Virus record (IMG/VR): IMGVR_UViG_3300009181_000033
Span: 233,895-297,894 of that record
DNA length: 64,000 nt
DNA from: a virus
Direction: 5' to 3' (one strand)
Shown here: one piece after another, positions 42,717-52,936 of the stretch
Layout of the letters: the number at the start of each line of letters is the position of its first letter
How positions within the stretch are numbered: the first letter of the stretch is position 1
Translations under genes and position numbers: made by a program
The notes under the pieces: model-generated
The model's database searches: none
What the model saw: the letters and a program-made list of their open reading frames with translations, nothing else
What the model was told of the DNA's origin: nothing

Positions 42717-45700
42717 TATGAAATTCCTAAAAATGGTTCGATGGTTATGAAATATTCGTCCATATACACATCATCAGGTGTAATGTCCCTTAATTTATAA
42801 AGAAATTTATCTTTATCCCTGTTGGATTTAGGCGCATGGGGAATTATAAATTTTTGATTCTTAAGAGAATCAATTTGTGGCTTGAGTTCAGCGAATGATT
42901 TGCCTGGCTCCATCATCGATGTGTCTATTATAAAATCATCTGGGTCAAAAATTATTGAAAATGTTCTATCGAACTTCCTGGGATATACGGCCTTCTTCAA
43001 TATTTGTGCTGGCCTAAGAATAAAAGTTTCATTATGCAAATAGGAAATAAGCGTACTGGTAACGTCTATTGTAGGTAGATTATTTTGATTCGTGGCAGCG
43101 GCAGCAGCATTTCTTTCTTGTTGAGATCCATTCACAGGCACTTCTCTTGTGACTCCTGTGACTGGATCAACATATGTTGTCCTATTTGTACCAGCACTGA
43201 CTCCTCCTGCTGTAGAAGCCAAGGAAGCAAATTTACCATAACCCTCATTCAAGTAAGAAAGCTCTTTTGACATGGGTTCATAATTATAATATCTAGTTTC
43301 ATCAATCGAAACGCCTGTCATCCATCTAATATATTCTTCCGCCAAGAAGCTTTTAGCATGATTCTCATAAATTTCAAGACTCTCAGAAGTGCTGAGGGAT
43401 GAGCCGTACTTTATAGCTATTTTTGGATCAGAAGCGTCAGTGTGCAATTCAAAACGGTCGCCCGTCCAATATTTTGTTGGTAACTCAAGCGGATTATTTG
43501 TTCCATTCTTCAATGTTGATGCATCCCAATTTCCAATGACTCGGGTTGGGAATCTATTGAGATCAAATAAATAACTCAGCGGTTTAAAAACCAAATATCT
43601 ATGCAATAAATCAATTTTAAATATTTTGATTCTTACAATATTTTTCTTAATGGATTCATCCGACGTAAAATCTTGACTGTCGTATGACATAAGATTTCTC
43701 ATCATTTTTGGTGGTATTCCCACAGAAATGATTCGCTTATTGTTTCCATCTTTCTTATAAAAAATCTCATTATTAAAATAAGTTTTCACAATAGGAAAAG
43801 AACAAATTTCCAAATCATTGACAGGAAGATAAGAACCAAATGGCAAATTTGCCATGGAGTTAGAATTAAAAGATGGAATTATGCTCTTTAATTTATTTTG
43901 ACCATCGTTTTCTTTTGATATTCTATCAGATATTTCAGAATATATGTAATTCGACATTATCATTTGCTCTTCTGTGCTAGACGCATTAAAGAGCGATATT
44001 TTTTGGTCAATAGTGAAATTATTATTTTCATAAAAATAAGGCAGCGTCTTATCGAGATAAGGTTTAAAATTATTGGACAATAATTCTATAAAACTATTGA
44101 TTTTATTAAGAGCGTGGGTGACAAAACCCTTTATCATAAAAACTTCAGAAAGCAATTCTTTCATTTCTTGTTTCATGTAGGTTTTTGCTTTAAAAAGATA
44201 TTTGTTAAAAACACCATTTTTATCGGCGGTAAAACCCCAAATTGTTGAATGATCAATTGGATTGCTTTTATTAAAAAAAGATGTCGTAAAAATAAATGTT
44301 GAATCACCAAAAGCATTGTTTAAATTTACGCCTTGGGCACCGGTGCCCACAGACCAATAATTTGTATTCTCAAGACTTCGATTTCTAAAGATTTCACTTG
44401 ACACTTTAAAGTTGCTCATTGTTGATGCCAGTTTTTTTGTTGCAACGTAAGCCATGTCCAGACTTTCATGTGTTAAACAAGAAATTGTCAGCATCATATT
44501 TGTCATGTATGCAACCATATAAACGTTCTTATCTATCCCAGAGTATTCTGTGTTTATGGGGTAGATGTTATATTCTTCCTTGAATGTTTGCATAAAGGTC
44601 AAAAGAATATTTGATTTTTCATAAAATATTTCTTTTTTTATTGTTTCTAATTCAAAAGCAAGATTTTGATCAAAAGCATTCACCCAAAAACTAGACACAT
44701 TTGATATTTCATCAAATGAATCAAGAGATTTTAGCTGATCAGATTGCCAATGACCACATAGCGAGGTCAAACTTTCCATAAGATTATCAACAGCATGTTT
44801 GTATAAGAAATTGCCCTCTGTCACAGAGGCCTCATCAAGAACAAAACATATACACATCACCCAGAGACTAACAGCTCCTCGGCGAGCGGCATGCCCTTTT
44901 ATAGGATCAGTTTGAAACATAGAACCGGCTATTTTTTTTATCAACATAGCAAAAAACCTATTATGGTTATCAGCCGGGGTCCAGTCGCTAAATTTGGATG
45001 TATCGGTTTTTATATTTTTTTTATCAGATATGTCCAAGATTTTAACATAACTTGTAAAAATACTTTTAAATCTTTGGTTTAGATATTGAGGTAAAAAATT
45101 TTCCTGGGCATTCTGGGAATTGTTGAGATCGTCATTGTAAGTGTTAACAAAATCCTCCAAGATCTTAGTGGTCTCGACAGCATCTTCGAGTCTCTTCTTT
45201 AACCTATTGATTCTACTTAAATCATAGGCATCACCATTTGCATTAATGTTCAATGATGTCTCGAGATAATATTCTCTACCTGTTGTAATTTTAGGCGACT
45301 GTGTGTCACCAAGTGGACTATTGTCCCTCTCAAAGGTAAAAACGCTATATTTATCTTGTCCGATTGATGCATATTCATGAGCAAGGCTCATGAGAGAAAG
45401 CCCCTTGCCAATTGGATTTTCTGGCATTTCAAAAGTTTTTTCAGGGACAACACCAACAAGATGGTCCCAAACTGATACGTTCATTCCGTCAGGAGCTGTT
45501 TCAAATCCTCTTGCTTTCAATGCGCTGGAATAATCATTGATTGTTTTACCATAACTCTTTTCCCTTTGTAAAACGTCAGATATTCTGGCCACTGCACGTG
45601 GAATGGCATCTTCAAAGGCTGTAGTATAATCCGTGCCATTCCAATTAACCGCCTCGGCAATCTCCTTGTTGTTTTTACCTCCGATTGGTCGATCTATAAA

Positions 45701-47416
45701 AATAGATTGTTTTTCGGTAAAAGTAAATAACTTTAAAAGTGGTTTCTCCACTTGCTCAGTGTATATAGATAAACTATCCTTTGTAGACAAACTTGATAAT
45801 GGATTAGTTGTGACAATATTGGCATATGTGTCTGGCATTTTAATGCCATTATTTATCCATAATGAATCTTTGGCCTGCAGGTTCTTATCAGAAGAGGCAA
45901 TAGAATTAAATGATGAATTGCTCGTCCCAATTGAAGAAACACTCAATGAAAATTTCAATTCATTCAGTGTTTTAATCCACAGTTCAGTATCAGGGAATGT
46001 TTTTATGCCTTGAGGTGTTGCTATGCCTTTTTTTATTAAATAGTCTTTGACGTTTTCATATTTCGAATTTCCAACCAATCTAATTCCTAGTCTAGCTAAT
46101 TCATTGGAAAATGAATTTTTTGATGGGCTTAGTTTAGCCAAATCTTCCTCTTCGGTTGGAAAATCTTCTTCTACAGGGTATTTGTCTTTCAGAGGCTTAT
46201 TAACATTGAGAGCAGCGTCAAGCTCCTTAAATTTTGGAAATATTTTATTTAAAAATGAATCTGTGACAATTGGCAAAGTTGCTTTAATGGAGTCTTGAGC
46301 CGGCTTAACCACTCTTTCTTTTAAATTTGTGCTATGAAGAACAGTTATTGCATTTTGGGCATTCAAAATCCTTGCATTTTCTTTGAGATTTAAAATGTCT
46401 CCAATTCGTGTTAAATCGCCTTTTTCATAAATTGGCAAAAATTCAGAATTCAATATTATGCTGGGCGCTTCATTTGGTAGACCAGAATATTTTAAAACCT
46501 TTATTTTTGAAGGAGTTGGGGCAGCTGACGTGTCTTTTTCTCGTGGTGATCGTGAAAATGGCGGTTTTGCTACTATTTTTTTACTTTCAATAACGTTTTT
46601 TGCTCTTTTTTCATCAAGATCCTTCAGGATTTGTTGATATCTTGTATCAAGACTTGGTTCTCTTGCAAGATCGCCTGTGGCAGCTGTACCCTCAGTTGCA
46701 CCTGCAGCTGCGCTGCCTACACCTGTGGCATCTGTACCTATGGCTGGGCCTTTTGTAGTTTTAGCTTTGGCTGCAGCTTCAGCTGCTGCAGCTTCAGCAG
46801 CCTTTCGACGCATAGCATCATTTGCAGCTGTCCCTGCCGTGCCTGTGGCAGCTGTACCCTCAGTTGCACCTGCAGCTGCGTTACCTGTACCTGTGGCAGC
46901 TGTGCCTGCTGTAGTTTTAGCTTTGGCTGCAGCATCTGCTTCAGCTTTTAATTTCATCTGTTCAGCTAAAGCGGCATTATTCGTTCCAGTTGATGGAGGG
47001 GAGGAACCATGAACATGAGAAGCAGTAGAATTAGATTCATTTTTTACATTTTTTTGTCCACTTCCTCCTTTTGTTTGTCCGGAAGGTGTTTTTGTAGTGG
47101 CGTTAGTCGCCTGCTTTTTTTTCTCTGCGTCAGCAGCAGCTTTTGCTGCTGCTGATTTTGCGGCAGCATCAGCAGCAGCTTTAGCAGTCGCTGCCTTTTC
47201 TTCATCTGTTCTCTTTTTTTCGTCTGCCTTTTTCTTTGCTTCTTCGGCTGCCCTTTTCTCTCGATCGGCTTTTTCCTTCTGAAGATCTTGAAGCCTTTTT
47301 TTGGCAGCATCTTCTGTCGCTTTTTTTGCGGCTGCATCCGCCGCGGGATCTTTTGCCGTTTTTGCAGCAGAATTTGTTCCTGATCTGCCTGCCCCTGTTC
47401 CTGTTCCTGCTGCCAT
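42716..47416 (-). CDS. Very large structural protein with Ala/Lys-rich N-terminus
   Basis: A 1566-residue protein. Residues 1 to about 120 are an A/K/E/D-rich TolA-like helix (KKATEDAAKKRLQDLQKEKAD). Residues about 120-260 are low-complexity A/T/G with two copies of AAAGATEGTAATG. The remaining 1300 residues look folded and mixed alpha/beta, with no known catalytic motif. Two 40-bp identical DNA stretches (46673-46712 and 46841-46880) underlie the protein repeat. It lies in the tail cluster and may be a baseplate hub or wedge component with a flexible arm. This is inference from position. Confidence 0.7.
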   Translation of the reverse strand: MAAGTGTGAGRSGTNSAAKTAKDPAADAAAKKATEDAAKKRLQDLQKEKADREKRAAEEAKKKADEKKRTDEEKAATAKAAADAAAKSAAAKAAADAEKKKQATNATTKTPSGQTKGGSGQKNVKNESNSTASHVHGSSPPSTGTNNAALAEQMKLKAEADAAAKAKTTAGTAATGTGNAAAGATEGTAATGTAGTAANDAMRRKAAEAAAAEAAAKAKTTKGPAIGTDATGVGSAAAGATEGTAATGDLAREPSLDTRYQQILKDLDEKRAKNVIESKKIVAKPPFSRSPREKDTSAAPTPSKIKVLKYSGLPNEAPSIILNSEFLPIYEKGDLTRIGDILNLKENARILNAQNAITVLHSTNLKERVVKPAQDSIKATLPIVTDSFLNKIFPKFKELDAALNVNKPLKDKYPVEEDFPTEEEDLAKLSPSKNSFSNELARLGIRLVGNSKYENVKDYLIKKGIATPQGIKTFPDTELWIKTLNELKFSLSVSSIGTSNSSFNSIASSDKNLQAKDSLWINNGIKMPDTYANIVTTNPLSSLSTKDSLSIYTEQVEKPLLKLFTFTEKQSIFIDRPIGGKNNKEIAEAVNWNGTDYTTAFEDAIPRAVARISDVLQREKSYGKTINDYSSALKARGFETAPDGMNVSVWDHLVGVVPEKTFEMPENPIGKGLSLMSLAHEYASIGQDKYSVFTFERDNSPLGDTQSPKITTGREYYLETSLNINANGDAYDLSRINRLKKRLEDAVETTKILEDFVNTYNDDLNNSQNAQENFLPQYLNQRFKSIFTSYVKILDISDKKNIKTDTSKFSDWTPADNHNRFFAMLIKKIAGSMFQTDPIKGHAARRGAVSLWVMCICFVLDEASVTEGNFLYKHAVDNLMESLTSLCGHWQSDQLKSLDSFDEISNVSSFWVNAFDQNLAFELETIKKEIFYEKSNILLTFMQTFKEEYNIYPINTEYSGIDKNVYMVAYMTNMMLTISCLTHESLDMAYVATKKLASTMSNFKVSSEIFRNRSLENTNYWSVGTGAQGVNLNNAFGDSTFIFTTSFFNKSNPIDHSTIWGFTADKNGVFNKYLFKAKTYMKQEMKELLSEVFMIKGFVTHALNKINSFIELLSNNFKPYLDKTLPYFYENNNFTIDQKISLFNASSTEEQMIMSNYIYSEISDRISKENDGQNKLKSIIPSFNSNSMANLPFGSYLPVNDLEICSFPIVKTYFNNEIFYKKDGNNKRIISVGIPPKMMRNLMSYDSQDFTSDESIKKNIVRIKIFKIDLLHRYLVFKPLSYLFDLNRFPTRVIGNWDASTLKNGTNNPLELPTKYWTGDRFELHTDASDPKIAIKYGSSLSTSESLEIYENHAKSFLAEEYIRWMTGVSIDETRYYNYEPMSKELSYLNEGYGKFASLASTAGGVSAGTNRTTYVDPVTGVTREVPVNGSQQERNAAAAATNQNNLPTIDVTSTLISYLHNETFILRPAQILKKAVYPRKFDRTFSIIFDPDDFIIDTSMMEPGKSFAELKPQIDSLKNQKFIIPHAPKSNRDKDKFLYKLRDITPDDVYMDEYFITIEPFLGIS
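46673..46880. repeat. Internal repeat in the low-complexity arm of the 1566-residue gene
   Basis: A 40-bp sequence at 46673-46712 recurs exactly at 46841-46880, with further similar stretches around both copies (period about 168 bp). It encodes the repeated A/T/G-rich arm. Confidence 0.85.
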
Positions 47417-47430
47417 GTTCCAATCACCCT

Positions 47431-49941
47431 TTAGTTAAAATTTTTCCTATAAAGAACTGGCGTTATCCACTCAGAATCAACGTATATTTCATTGGAATAG
47501 CCGGGTTCATCAATATCGTAATGTGGCATTAATGGTACAATAATATAGTAAATCGAACCCACATCGTCCTTGTTTAATTCATGATAGATATAATTTTTAT
47601 GGGTTTTACCCAAAAATTTCCTAACACCGTTTACTACCTTCATGACAAGAAAAGAGTCATAGAATACTCCCGCGGCATTTCTTACGCTAAAGTTTATTTC
47701 CCAATTAATTCTTATGGTGTCTATGTCAAGCCTAAACGCGTTAACATTTTTAATGGATATGGCGTCGACAAAACTATTGCTTTTAATCTCCTGTGTCAAA
47801 CCATATTGTTCGGCTGTCATTGTTTCGTATGTGTCGATAACTGGGACTCCGTCTAGTTCGAAATTTAAAACTCCAGTTAATTTTGTAAGTGGATTCTCCC
47901 ATTTGTAGGGCGAGTAAAACCACTTTTTACCGTTCACTTCTCCGTTTTCAACATAATCCTTGAAGAGAGTAAGCGGATTTCTTCTATAAGTTATGATTTT
48001 ATAAACGTATTTATTGTAAGGATCATAAGGAAGCAGCGCATTTTTAGTCCTACTTTCATTATCATCTATAAAAGTACCATCTCCCATTAGGGTAAAGCTT
48101 TCTCTCACACAAGTCGTTAAATTTAATCTAACTACTTCATGGACTATAATACCTGTGTAGTCTTTTTTAGGAATGGCAGAAGTGGATATGTTCGACGAAT
48201 TAACGAAATAATCATATAGTTCCGGTGAAAACTCCTTTAATATGCTAGTGATTTTATCGTCTTCTTTTTGTGATGTGGTTGTTATTATGTTAAAAGCAAC
48301 ATTTTCAAAAGAAACATCTGCAGTTGATACAATACTAACATCAATTGGATTCTCAAAATAAGAAAGTAGAGGATGTTTATAAAACATGAAATTTGATCTA
48401 TTTTCTACTATTCCATTGTCAACAGAAACATAATATTCGAATATTTCGCCTGGTTCATACGGAACAGACAACGTAGTCTCAGATTCGCCAATAGTCGTAG
48501 AAATCATTGAAGCTAATATATAGCCTCCCTCATATTCCTTTGTAAATCCATTTGACAATCTTCTTTTATAGAGAAAAATTTTCTTGCAATCAAATGGAAT
48601 ATTATAGACTTTCACAAAAATCATATCATTATTTTGTGGAATTTTATAAGCATCAATCATGATAGAATTGATAATCTTGTTTTGCCCCCAGATGATTTCA
48701 TTGAATACGTGTGATTCAACACCATCAATATTCACTGGTACTATTTTAAAAATAGTTATGGGATCGGAGGGTCTATAAATTATTGGTACACCTATTCTTT
48801 CCCTCAACACAGATGTCAAAATGTTATTTTTTGTATAAGAAGTTCTGACATTGTGCTGGTTAAAAGATGCCACGTAAACGTTATAAGAAACTATTTCTGG
48901 TCCATTCAAATTATCTTTAATAGTCAAATAACATATGTTATCAACCTTATTGCCCGTGACAACCAATTCTGGTTGATATATTGAGGCCTTGTATGCCTGA
49001 TAATGTATTAAACAGTCTATATTAAAATTTTTTGTTTCAACTATTTCATTGAGCTGTTTATGAACTTCAAAGGCTACGTTGATTTTAGAATTTTTATAAT
49101 TCATTGAAATTTCAACATCTGTTGTCATTTCAAAAAAATCAAGATCTTTTGTGGTTTCCCTTGTTTCATATAATATAGATTTATTTTCAAATTGACTTGG
49201 CGAAACAACGTGTAGAAAATATCTCAAATAATCCAAAGATATTTCTTTTTTGTTTTTCAAATAATTTGAAATAAATTTGGCATCATATGTGTCAGTCCTA
49301 GAGTCAAAAGACTCCTCACTTACAGAATGTGGCATGACACCATATCGGTTAATTGCATCTATTGCATTATGTGGATTGAATAAAACGTTTTCTGCAAGCT
49401 TTTTTGGCACATGAGGTGTTATGTCAGAAGCGTAAGTTTCAATGAATGTATAATTATATTCATATAAGTCCTTCGGAATGGTTGGAATGCCATAAGGAAC
49501 AAAAATTAAATCTTTTTCAACAATGGTGGTGCCGTCACTCTTTATGCCCTTGTGGTGCATCAATTGATTCAAACCTGAACTTAATTTTGATTGTGCCGAT
49601 GGTGATAATGGCTCACCACCTTGAAAAAACCCATTAGATTCTTTTTTGGATTGATCTCTTGTATTTATTTTTTCTACTTGTGAAGTGTTTCTAGAGTCAC
49701 CAATTATCACATCATTGTCTTGTGGAACATTAAAATTTTCGTCGGTCTCATTTGACTTGACCCTAATCACTAATTTTTCATAATCCCTAATATCTTCGCT
49801 GGTTCTCAAAGAAATTTTCCAACGAAATTTAAATCTCATCGTGTTCTTTGTCCTATCAACATCCACCAATTCAGCAAAGGCATCTTTGTTTATGATAAGC
49901 AAATCACTGGTGTTTTGATTTTTATTGTAAGAGAATATCAT
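47431..49941 (-). CDS. Large virion structural protein
   Basis: An 836-residue beta-rich protein (MIFSYNKNQNTSDLLIINKD) with several FN3-like stretches (NAFRLDIDTIRINWEINFSV, DDVGSIYYIIVPLMPHYDIDEPG near the C-terminus). It shows no enzyme signature. It lies between the MGxLD-type protein and the 1566-residue protein, overlapping the former by 4 bases. Probably a baseplate or tail-fibre connector protein; exact role unknown. Confidence 0.7.
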   Translation of the reverse strand: MIFSYNKNQNTSDLLIINKDAFAELVDVDRTKNTMRFKFRWKISLRTSEDIRDYEKLVIRVKSNETDENFNVPQDNDVIIGDSRNTSQVEKINTRDQSKKESNGFFQGGEPLSPSAQSKLSSGLNQLMHHKGIKSDGTTIVEKDLIFVPYGIPTIPKDLYEYNYTFIETYASDITPHVPKKLAENVLFNPHNAIDAINRYGVMPHSVSEESFDSRTDTYDAKFISNYLKNKKEISLDYLRYFLHVVSPSQFENKSILYETRETTKDLDFFEMTTDVEISMNYKNSKINVAFEVHKQLNEIVETKNFNIDCLIHYQAYKASIYQPELVVTGNKVDNICYLTIKDNLNGPEIVSYNVYVASFNQHNVRTSYTKNNILTSVLRERIGVPIIYRPSDPITIFKIVPVNIDGVESHVFNEIIWGQNKIINSIMIDAYKIPQNNDMIFVKVYNIPFDCKKIFLYKRRLSNGFTKEYEGGYILASMISTTIGESETTLSVPYEPGEIFEYYVSVDNGIVENRSNFMFYKHPLLSYFENPIDVSIVSTADVSFENVAFNIITTTSQKEDDKITSILKEFSPELYDYFVNSSNISTSAIPKKDYTGIIVHEVVRLNLTTCVRESFTLMGDGTFIDDNESRTKNALLPYDPYNKYVYKIITYRRNPLTLFKDYVENGEVNGKKWFYSPYKWENPLTKLTGVLNFELDGVPVIDTYETMTAEQYGLTQEIKSNSFVDAISIKNVNAFRLDIDTIRINWEINFSVRNAAGVFYDSFLVMKVVNGVRKFLGKTHKNYIYHELNKDDVGSIYYIIVPLMPHYDIDEPGYSNEIYVDSEWITPVLYRKNFN

Positions 49942-51440
49942 TCCGGATCCCTATCTCTTTGAGAAAGAACTATCGTAAACAAATTAACATAACAAGTGGT
50001 TCCTCTGTCATCAATAAAAGTTTTACCAATGAAAAAAACTCTATTTTTTTCATTGGGATCACTTCCAACATCATTTTGCATATAACCAAAATCAACAATG
50101 TCCAATTTAGAAACTGTATTGTCAACAATTTCAAAGAACTGCCCTAAGATATTATTATTTCTAGAAGTTTTTTCAAAAACAACATCTTGACTAGGATAAT
50201 TTTTTAGGTCTGCCATTAATTTTGACATCATTAACGTCATTTCATTATCACCCCATGAGGGATAGTCGCCTAGAAAATATTTTGTTGGTATGTTTTTTAT
50301 GTCTTTTTTGTTTGCAACAATCGAATCACTGACTTTAACCAAAGGTGGCAAATATCTAAAATTTTCTAAATTACTTAATTTGCTATCGCTAAAAAGAGAA
50401 TCGATAGAATTCAATGTTGGAGGAGCCATCGTAAGCTGCCTAAGTCGTCGTGCAGATATTTGGTTTAAATCAAATTTTATTTCTGAGTCAAATTTGCTGT
50501 TTTCAGGAGCCTTTGGGTAGATACTGAAATTATCGTCCTCAAACAATCTATCTATTGTAGAAATTATTTTTAGGTCTTGAAAGTTGTCAAATGAAGAAGA
50601 CAAAATATCAGTTATTTGACTAGAAAAATTTGCAACTTCTATTTCTTCTCTGTGTAATTTGCCACCCAACACCGGGCCCTCTAGTGATAAAGAAGACGTT
50701 ATTGAGCCTATTGTGTTAGGTGTTATTTTCAAAATCTGTCCACTTGCTATATTTTCGGTGCTTTTCGAATCCAAAAAAACAACATTGGCCTGTTGTGTTG
50801 CAAAAACACTGGGCCCTTCACTGGAGCTGATTAAAGAAATAGCCCTGACTATACACTTGGCTAAGGACTGCGCATCCAATCCATCCTTAGTTCCTATGTA
50901 CGCTTTGTAGGGTTTACCAGTTAGACCGCTACATCCAGCAAATGAACCGGTAATGAATTCTGATGGGAAGTCAGGTTTTATTAAAATGCTGGCCGTGAAT
51001 GCCCCCGCGCCATCACAATAAATAAACCCTTTTTCATCGTTGGCTTTATCGTACTTTAAAAAATTAAAAGTCTTTATGGTCCTTCCGTGATAATAAGAAT
51101 ATGCAGATAATTTGCCATTTATGAATTCACCTTGTGCTTGACTAGATCCTTCGCCAAAAGGCAAATTGATTCCAAGGTTTAAGTTTTGTTTTTTAAATGG
51201 AACTAATTTACCTTCGTCGTTAGCTTCAAAAACTATTTGATCCTGTGGCAAATTTGCTGCTTCAAAATAAAGCTTGCTTGTAGGATCTTCATGCCCATTT
51301 TCGACGTCTGGCAGATAAGAAACATCTGCATCAGTAAAAGTGACATAGGAGACATTAAACGTGCCTTCGGACATTTGTCTACGACCTTCGGACGTTATTA
51401 TTGCATCAATGATTCTGGATTTATTATCGAGTATTCCCAT
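49938..51440 (-). CDS. Virion structural protein (MGxLD N-terminal family)
   Basis: A 500-residue protein. I place the start at ATG 51440, giving MGILDNKSRIIDAIITSEGR, because this aligns with the start of the 249-residue paralogue at 40061-40810. The frame extends four codons further to a GTG. After the shared N-terminal 60 residues the sequence is unique, with EFITGSFAGCSGLTGKPYKAYIGTKDG and a C-terminal VDFGYMQNDVGSDPNEKNRVFFIGKTFI. It is the first gene of the tail-structure cluster. Confidence 0.72.
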   Translation of the reverse strand: MGILDNKSRIIDAIITSEGRRQMSEGTFNVSYVTFTDADVSYLPDVENGHEDPTSKLYFEAANLPQDQIVFEANDEGKLVPFKKQNLNLGINLPFGEGSSQAQGEFINGKLSAYSYYHGRTIKTFNFLKYDKANDEKGFIYCDGAGAFTASILIKPDFPSEFITGSFAGCSGLTGKPYKAYIGTKDGLDAQSLAKCIVRAISLISSSEGPSVFATQQANVVFLDSKSTENIASGQILKITPNTIGSITSSLSLEGPVLGGKLHREEIEVANFSSQITDILSSSFDNFQDLKIISTIDRLFEDDNFSIYPKAPENSKFDSEIKFDLNQISARRLRQLTMAPPTLNSIDSLFSDSKLSNLENFRYLPPLVKVSDSIVANKKDIKNIPTKYFLGDYPSWGDNEMTLMMSKLMADLKNYPSQDVVFEKTSRNNNILGQFFEIVDNTVSKLDIVDFGYMQNDVGSDPNEKNRVFFIGKTFIDDRGTTCYVNLFTIVLSQRDRDPE

Positions 51441-51482
51441 GTCAATTACCACACTAATTTATGTTTAAACAAAACATTATTG

Positions 51483-52877
51483 CTAAAGAATCTTTGAAGC
51501 AAGTGTTGCCAATTCAGATCTCTCTCCCTTTAGCAGTGTTACGTGACCTGATATTGCAAATGGCTTGAATTTTTCTATTGCATAAGTCAAACCATTTGTG
51601 AACGTGTCAACATGAACGTTGTCAATTTGTTCTATATCGCCGGTTAAAACTATTTTGGTTCCATCACCTGCTCGAGTAACAATAGTTTTTAACTCATGCA
51701 TGGATAGATTTTGAGCTTCATCAATTATCATAAATGCATTGGGAATTGATCTACCCCTAATGAAGGAAATTGCTTCGATCTCTATAAGGCCCTTTTGTTG
51801 CATTAATTCAAGATAGGGATCTTTAAATCCACCAGGCTGTTGTTCGGAGCTCTTTTTTCTATTATTCATGCTTTGTTTCTTCAAAGAAGAGCCAAGCAAG
51901 TATTCAAGATTGTCCCTTATTGGAGCAATCCATGGCTCCATTTTTTCCTCCAAAGTCCCAGGAAGAAAACCAATATCTCGACCAACGGGTTGCACTGGTC
52001 TAGAAACTATTAACTTTTGATATATCGGTTTTTTTCCCAATGAATCAAGCTGTTCAAGACCCGCTGCTAGAGCCAACAATGTTTTTCCGCAGCCTGCTCT
52101 TCCGGTAAGGGTCATTAACTTAACTTCAGGATTTAACAATAAATCCATGGAAAAAACTTGTTCTTTATTTCTACACCTTATGCCAAAAACATTTTCATGT
52201 TTTTGCACATGTACCAAACTGCCATCAGCTTGATTTCTGGCCAGGGCCGAATTTGTCGTATTTCCAGCGCTATTGATAGATTTTAGAACGACTATTTGAT
52301 TGGGAAAAAATGCCTCTTGAGAAACATCGGAAGTGATCATCTTTTTTTCTTGATAAAAAGAATCAACAATTTCCTCCGTCGTTTCTACAACTTTTACGCC
52401 TGTATACAGAGAATCAACATTGTCAGAAACTCTATTGCTCAAATAGTCTTCTGCTTGAATTCCAAGAGAAGAACACTTTATCCTGATATTAATATCCTTG
52501 GAAATTAATATGACATCTGGGTCAACTTCCTTCATTTGAAGGATGAACCCAATGATCATATTATCAACAGAGGAACCGTATCCCAAATCAGAAGGCAAAA
52601 GATCCTTGTGTTCTCGTGAACAAGAAATAATTTTTAACTTGCCTCCACCAGGTAGATCAATTCCTTCCTTGAAATTTTGATCTCCTGACACGGATAAATC
52701 ATTTAGTTTTCTGGTGACCTCTCTGCAATTTCTACCGACCTCATCGGATCTAATCTTATGTTTGTCCAATTCCTCTAGAACCATCATGGGAATGATGAGG
52801 TCGTTATCTTCAAAATTTCTAAAACAATTAGGGTCACTCAATAAAACGTTTGTGTCTAAGATGTATGTTTTTTTCAT
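51483..52877 (-). CDS. PIN-domain PhoH-like ATPase
   Basis: A 464-residue two-domain protein. The N-terminal PIN nuclease has ILDTNVLLSDP, LEELDKHK and SVDNMIIGFIL/ILISKD acids. The C-terminal PhoH ATPase has Walker A TGRAGCGKTLLALA and Walker B FMIIDEAQNLS, followed by the TGDIEQID motif. This is the PhoH2/YlaK architecture linked to RNA unwinding and cleavage. Phages often carry phoH-type genes, with uncertain function. The start is ATG 52877 (MKKTYILDTNVL), which fits the PIN start better than a TTG at 52904. A TATAAAAACTG box lies 14 bases upstream. Confidence 0.9.
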   Translation of the reverse strand: MKKTYILDTNVLLSDPNCFRNFEDNDLIIPMMVLEELDKHKIRSDEVGRNCREVTRKLNDLSVSGDQNFKEGIDLPGGGKLKIISCSREHKDLLPSDLGYGSSVDNMIIGFILQMKEVDPDVILISKDINIRIKCSSLGIQAEDYLSNRVSDNVDSLYTGVKVVETTEEIVDSFYQEKKMITSDVSQEAFFPNQIVVLKSINSAGNTTNSALARNQADGSLVHVQKHENVFGIRCRNKEQVFSMDLLLNPEVKLMTLTGRAGCGKTLLALAAGLEQLDSLGKKPIYQKLIVSRPVQPVGRDIGFLPGTLEEKMEPWIAPIRDNLEYLLGSSLKKQSMNNRKKSSEQQPGGFKDPYLELMQQKGLIEIEAISFIRGRSIPNAFMIIDEAQNLSMHELKTIVTRAGDGTKIVLTGDIEQIDNVHVDTFTNGLTYAIEKFKPFAISGHVTLLKGERSELATLASKIL

Positions 52878-52890
52878 TTGATTTAAGTCG

Positions 52891-52901
52891 CAGTTTTTAT
52901 A
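52891..52901 (-). promoter_or_regulatory. Candidate T4-type late promoter box
   Basis: TATAAAAACTG on the minus strand, 14 bases before the PhoH ATG. It matches the box before the tagged gene at 27052 in both sequence and spacing. Inferred only. Confidence 0.3.
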
Positions 52902-52936
52902 CAATTTATGTTCTACGACAAACTATAGCATATTAT

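Noticed and set aside
46631-47012. Cys/Ser- and Ala/Val-rich plus-strand frames
   Set aside because: Antisense of the Ala/Lys low-complexity arm of the 1566-residue gene; a composition artefact.
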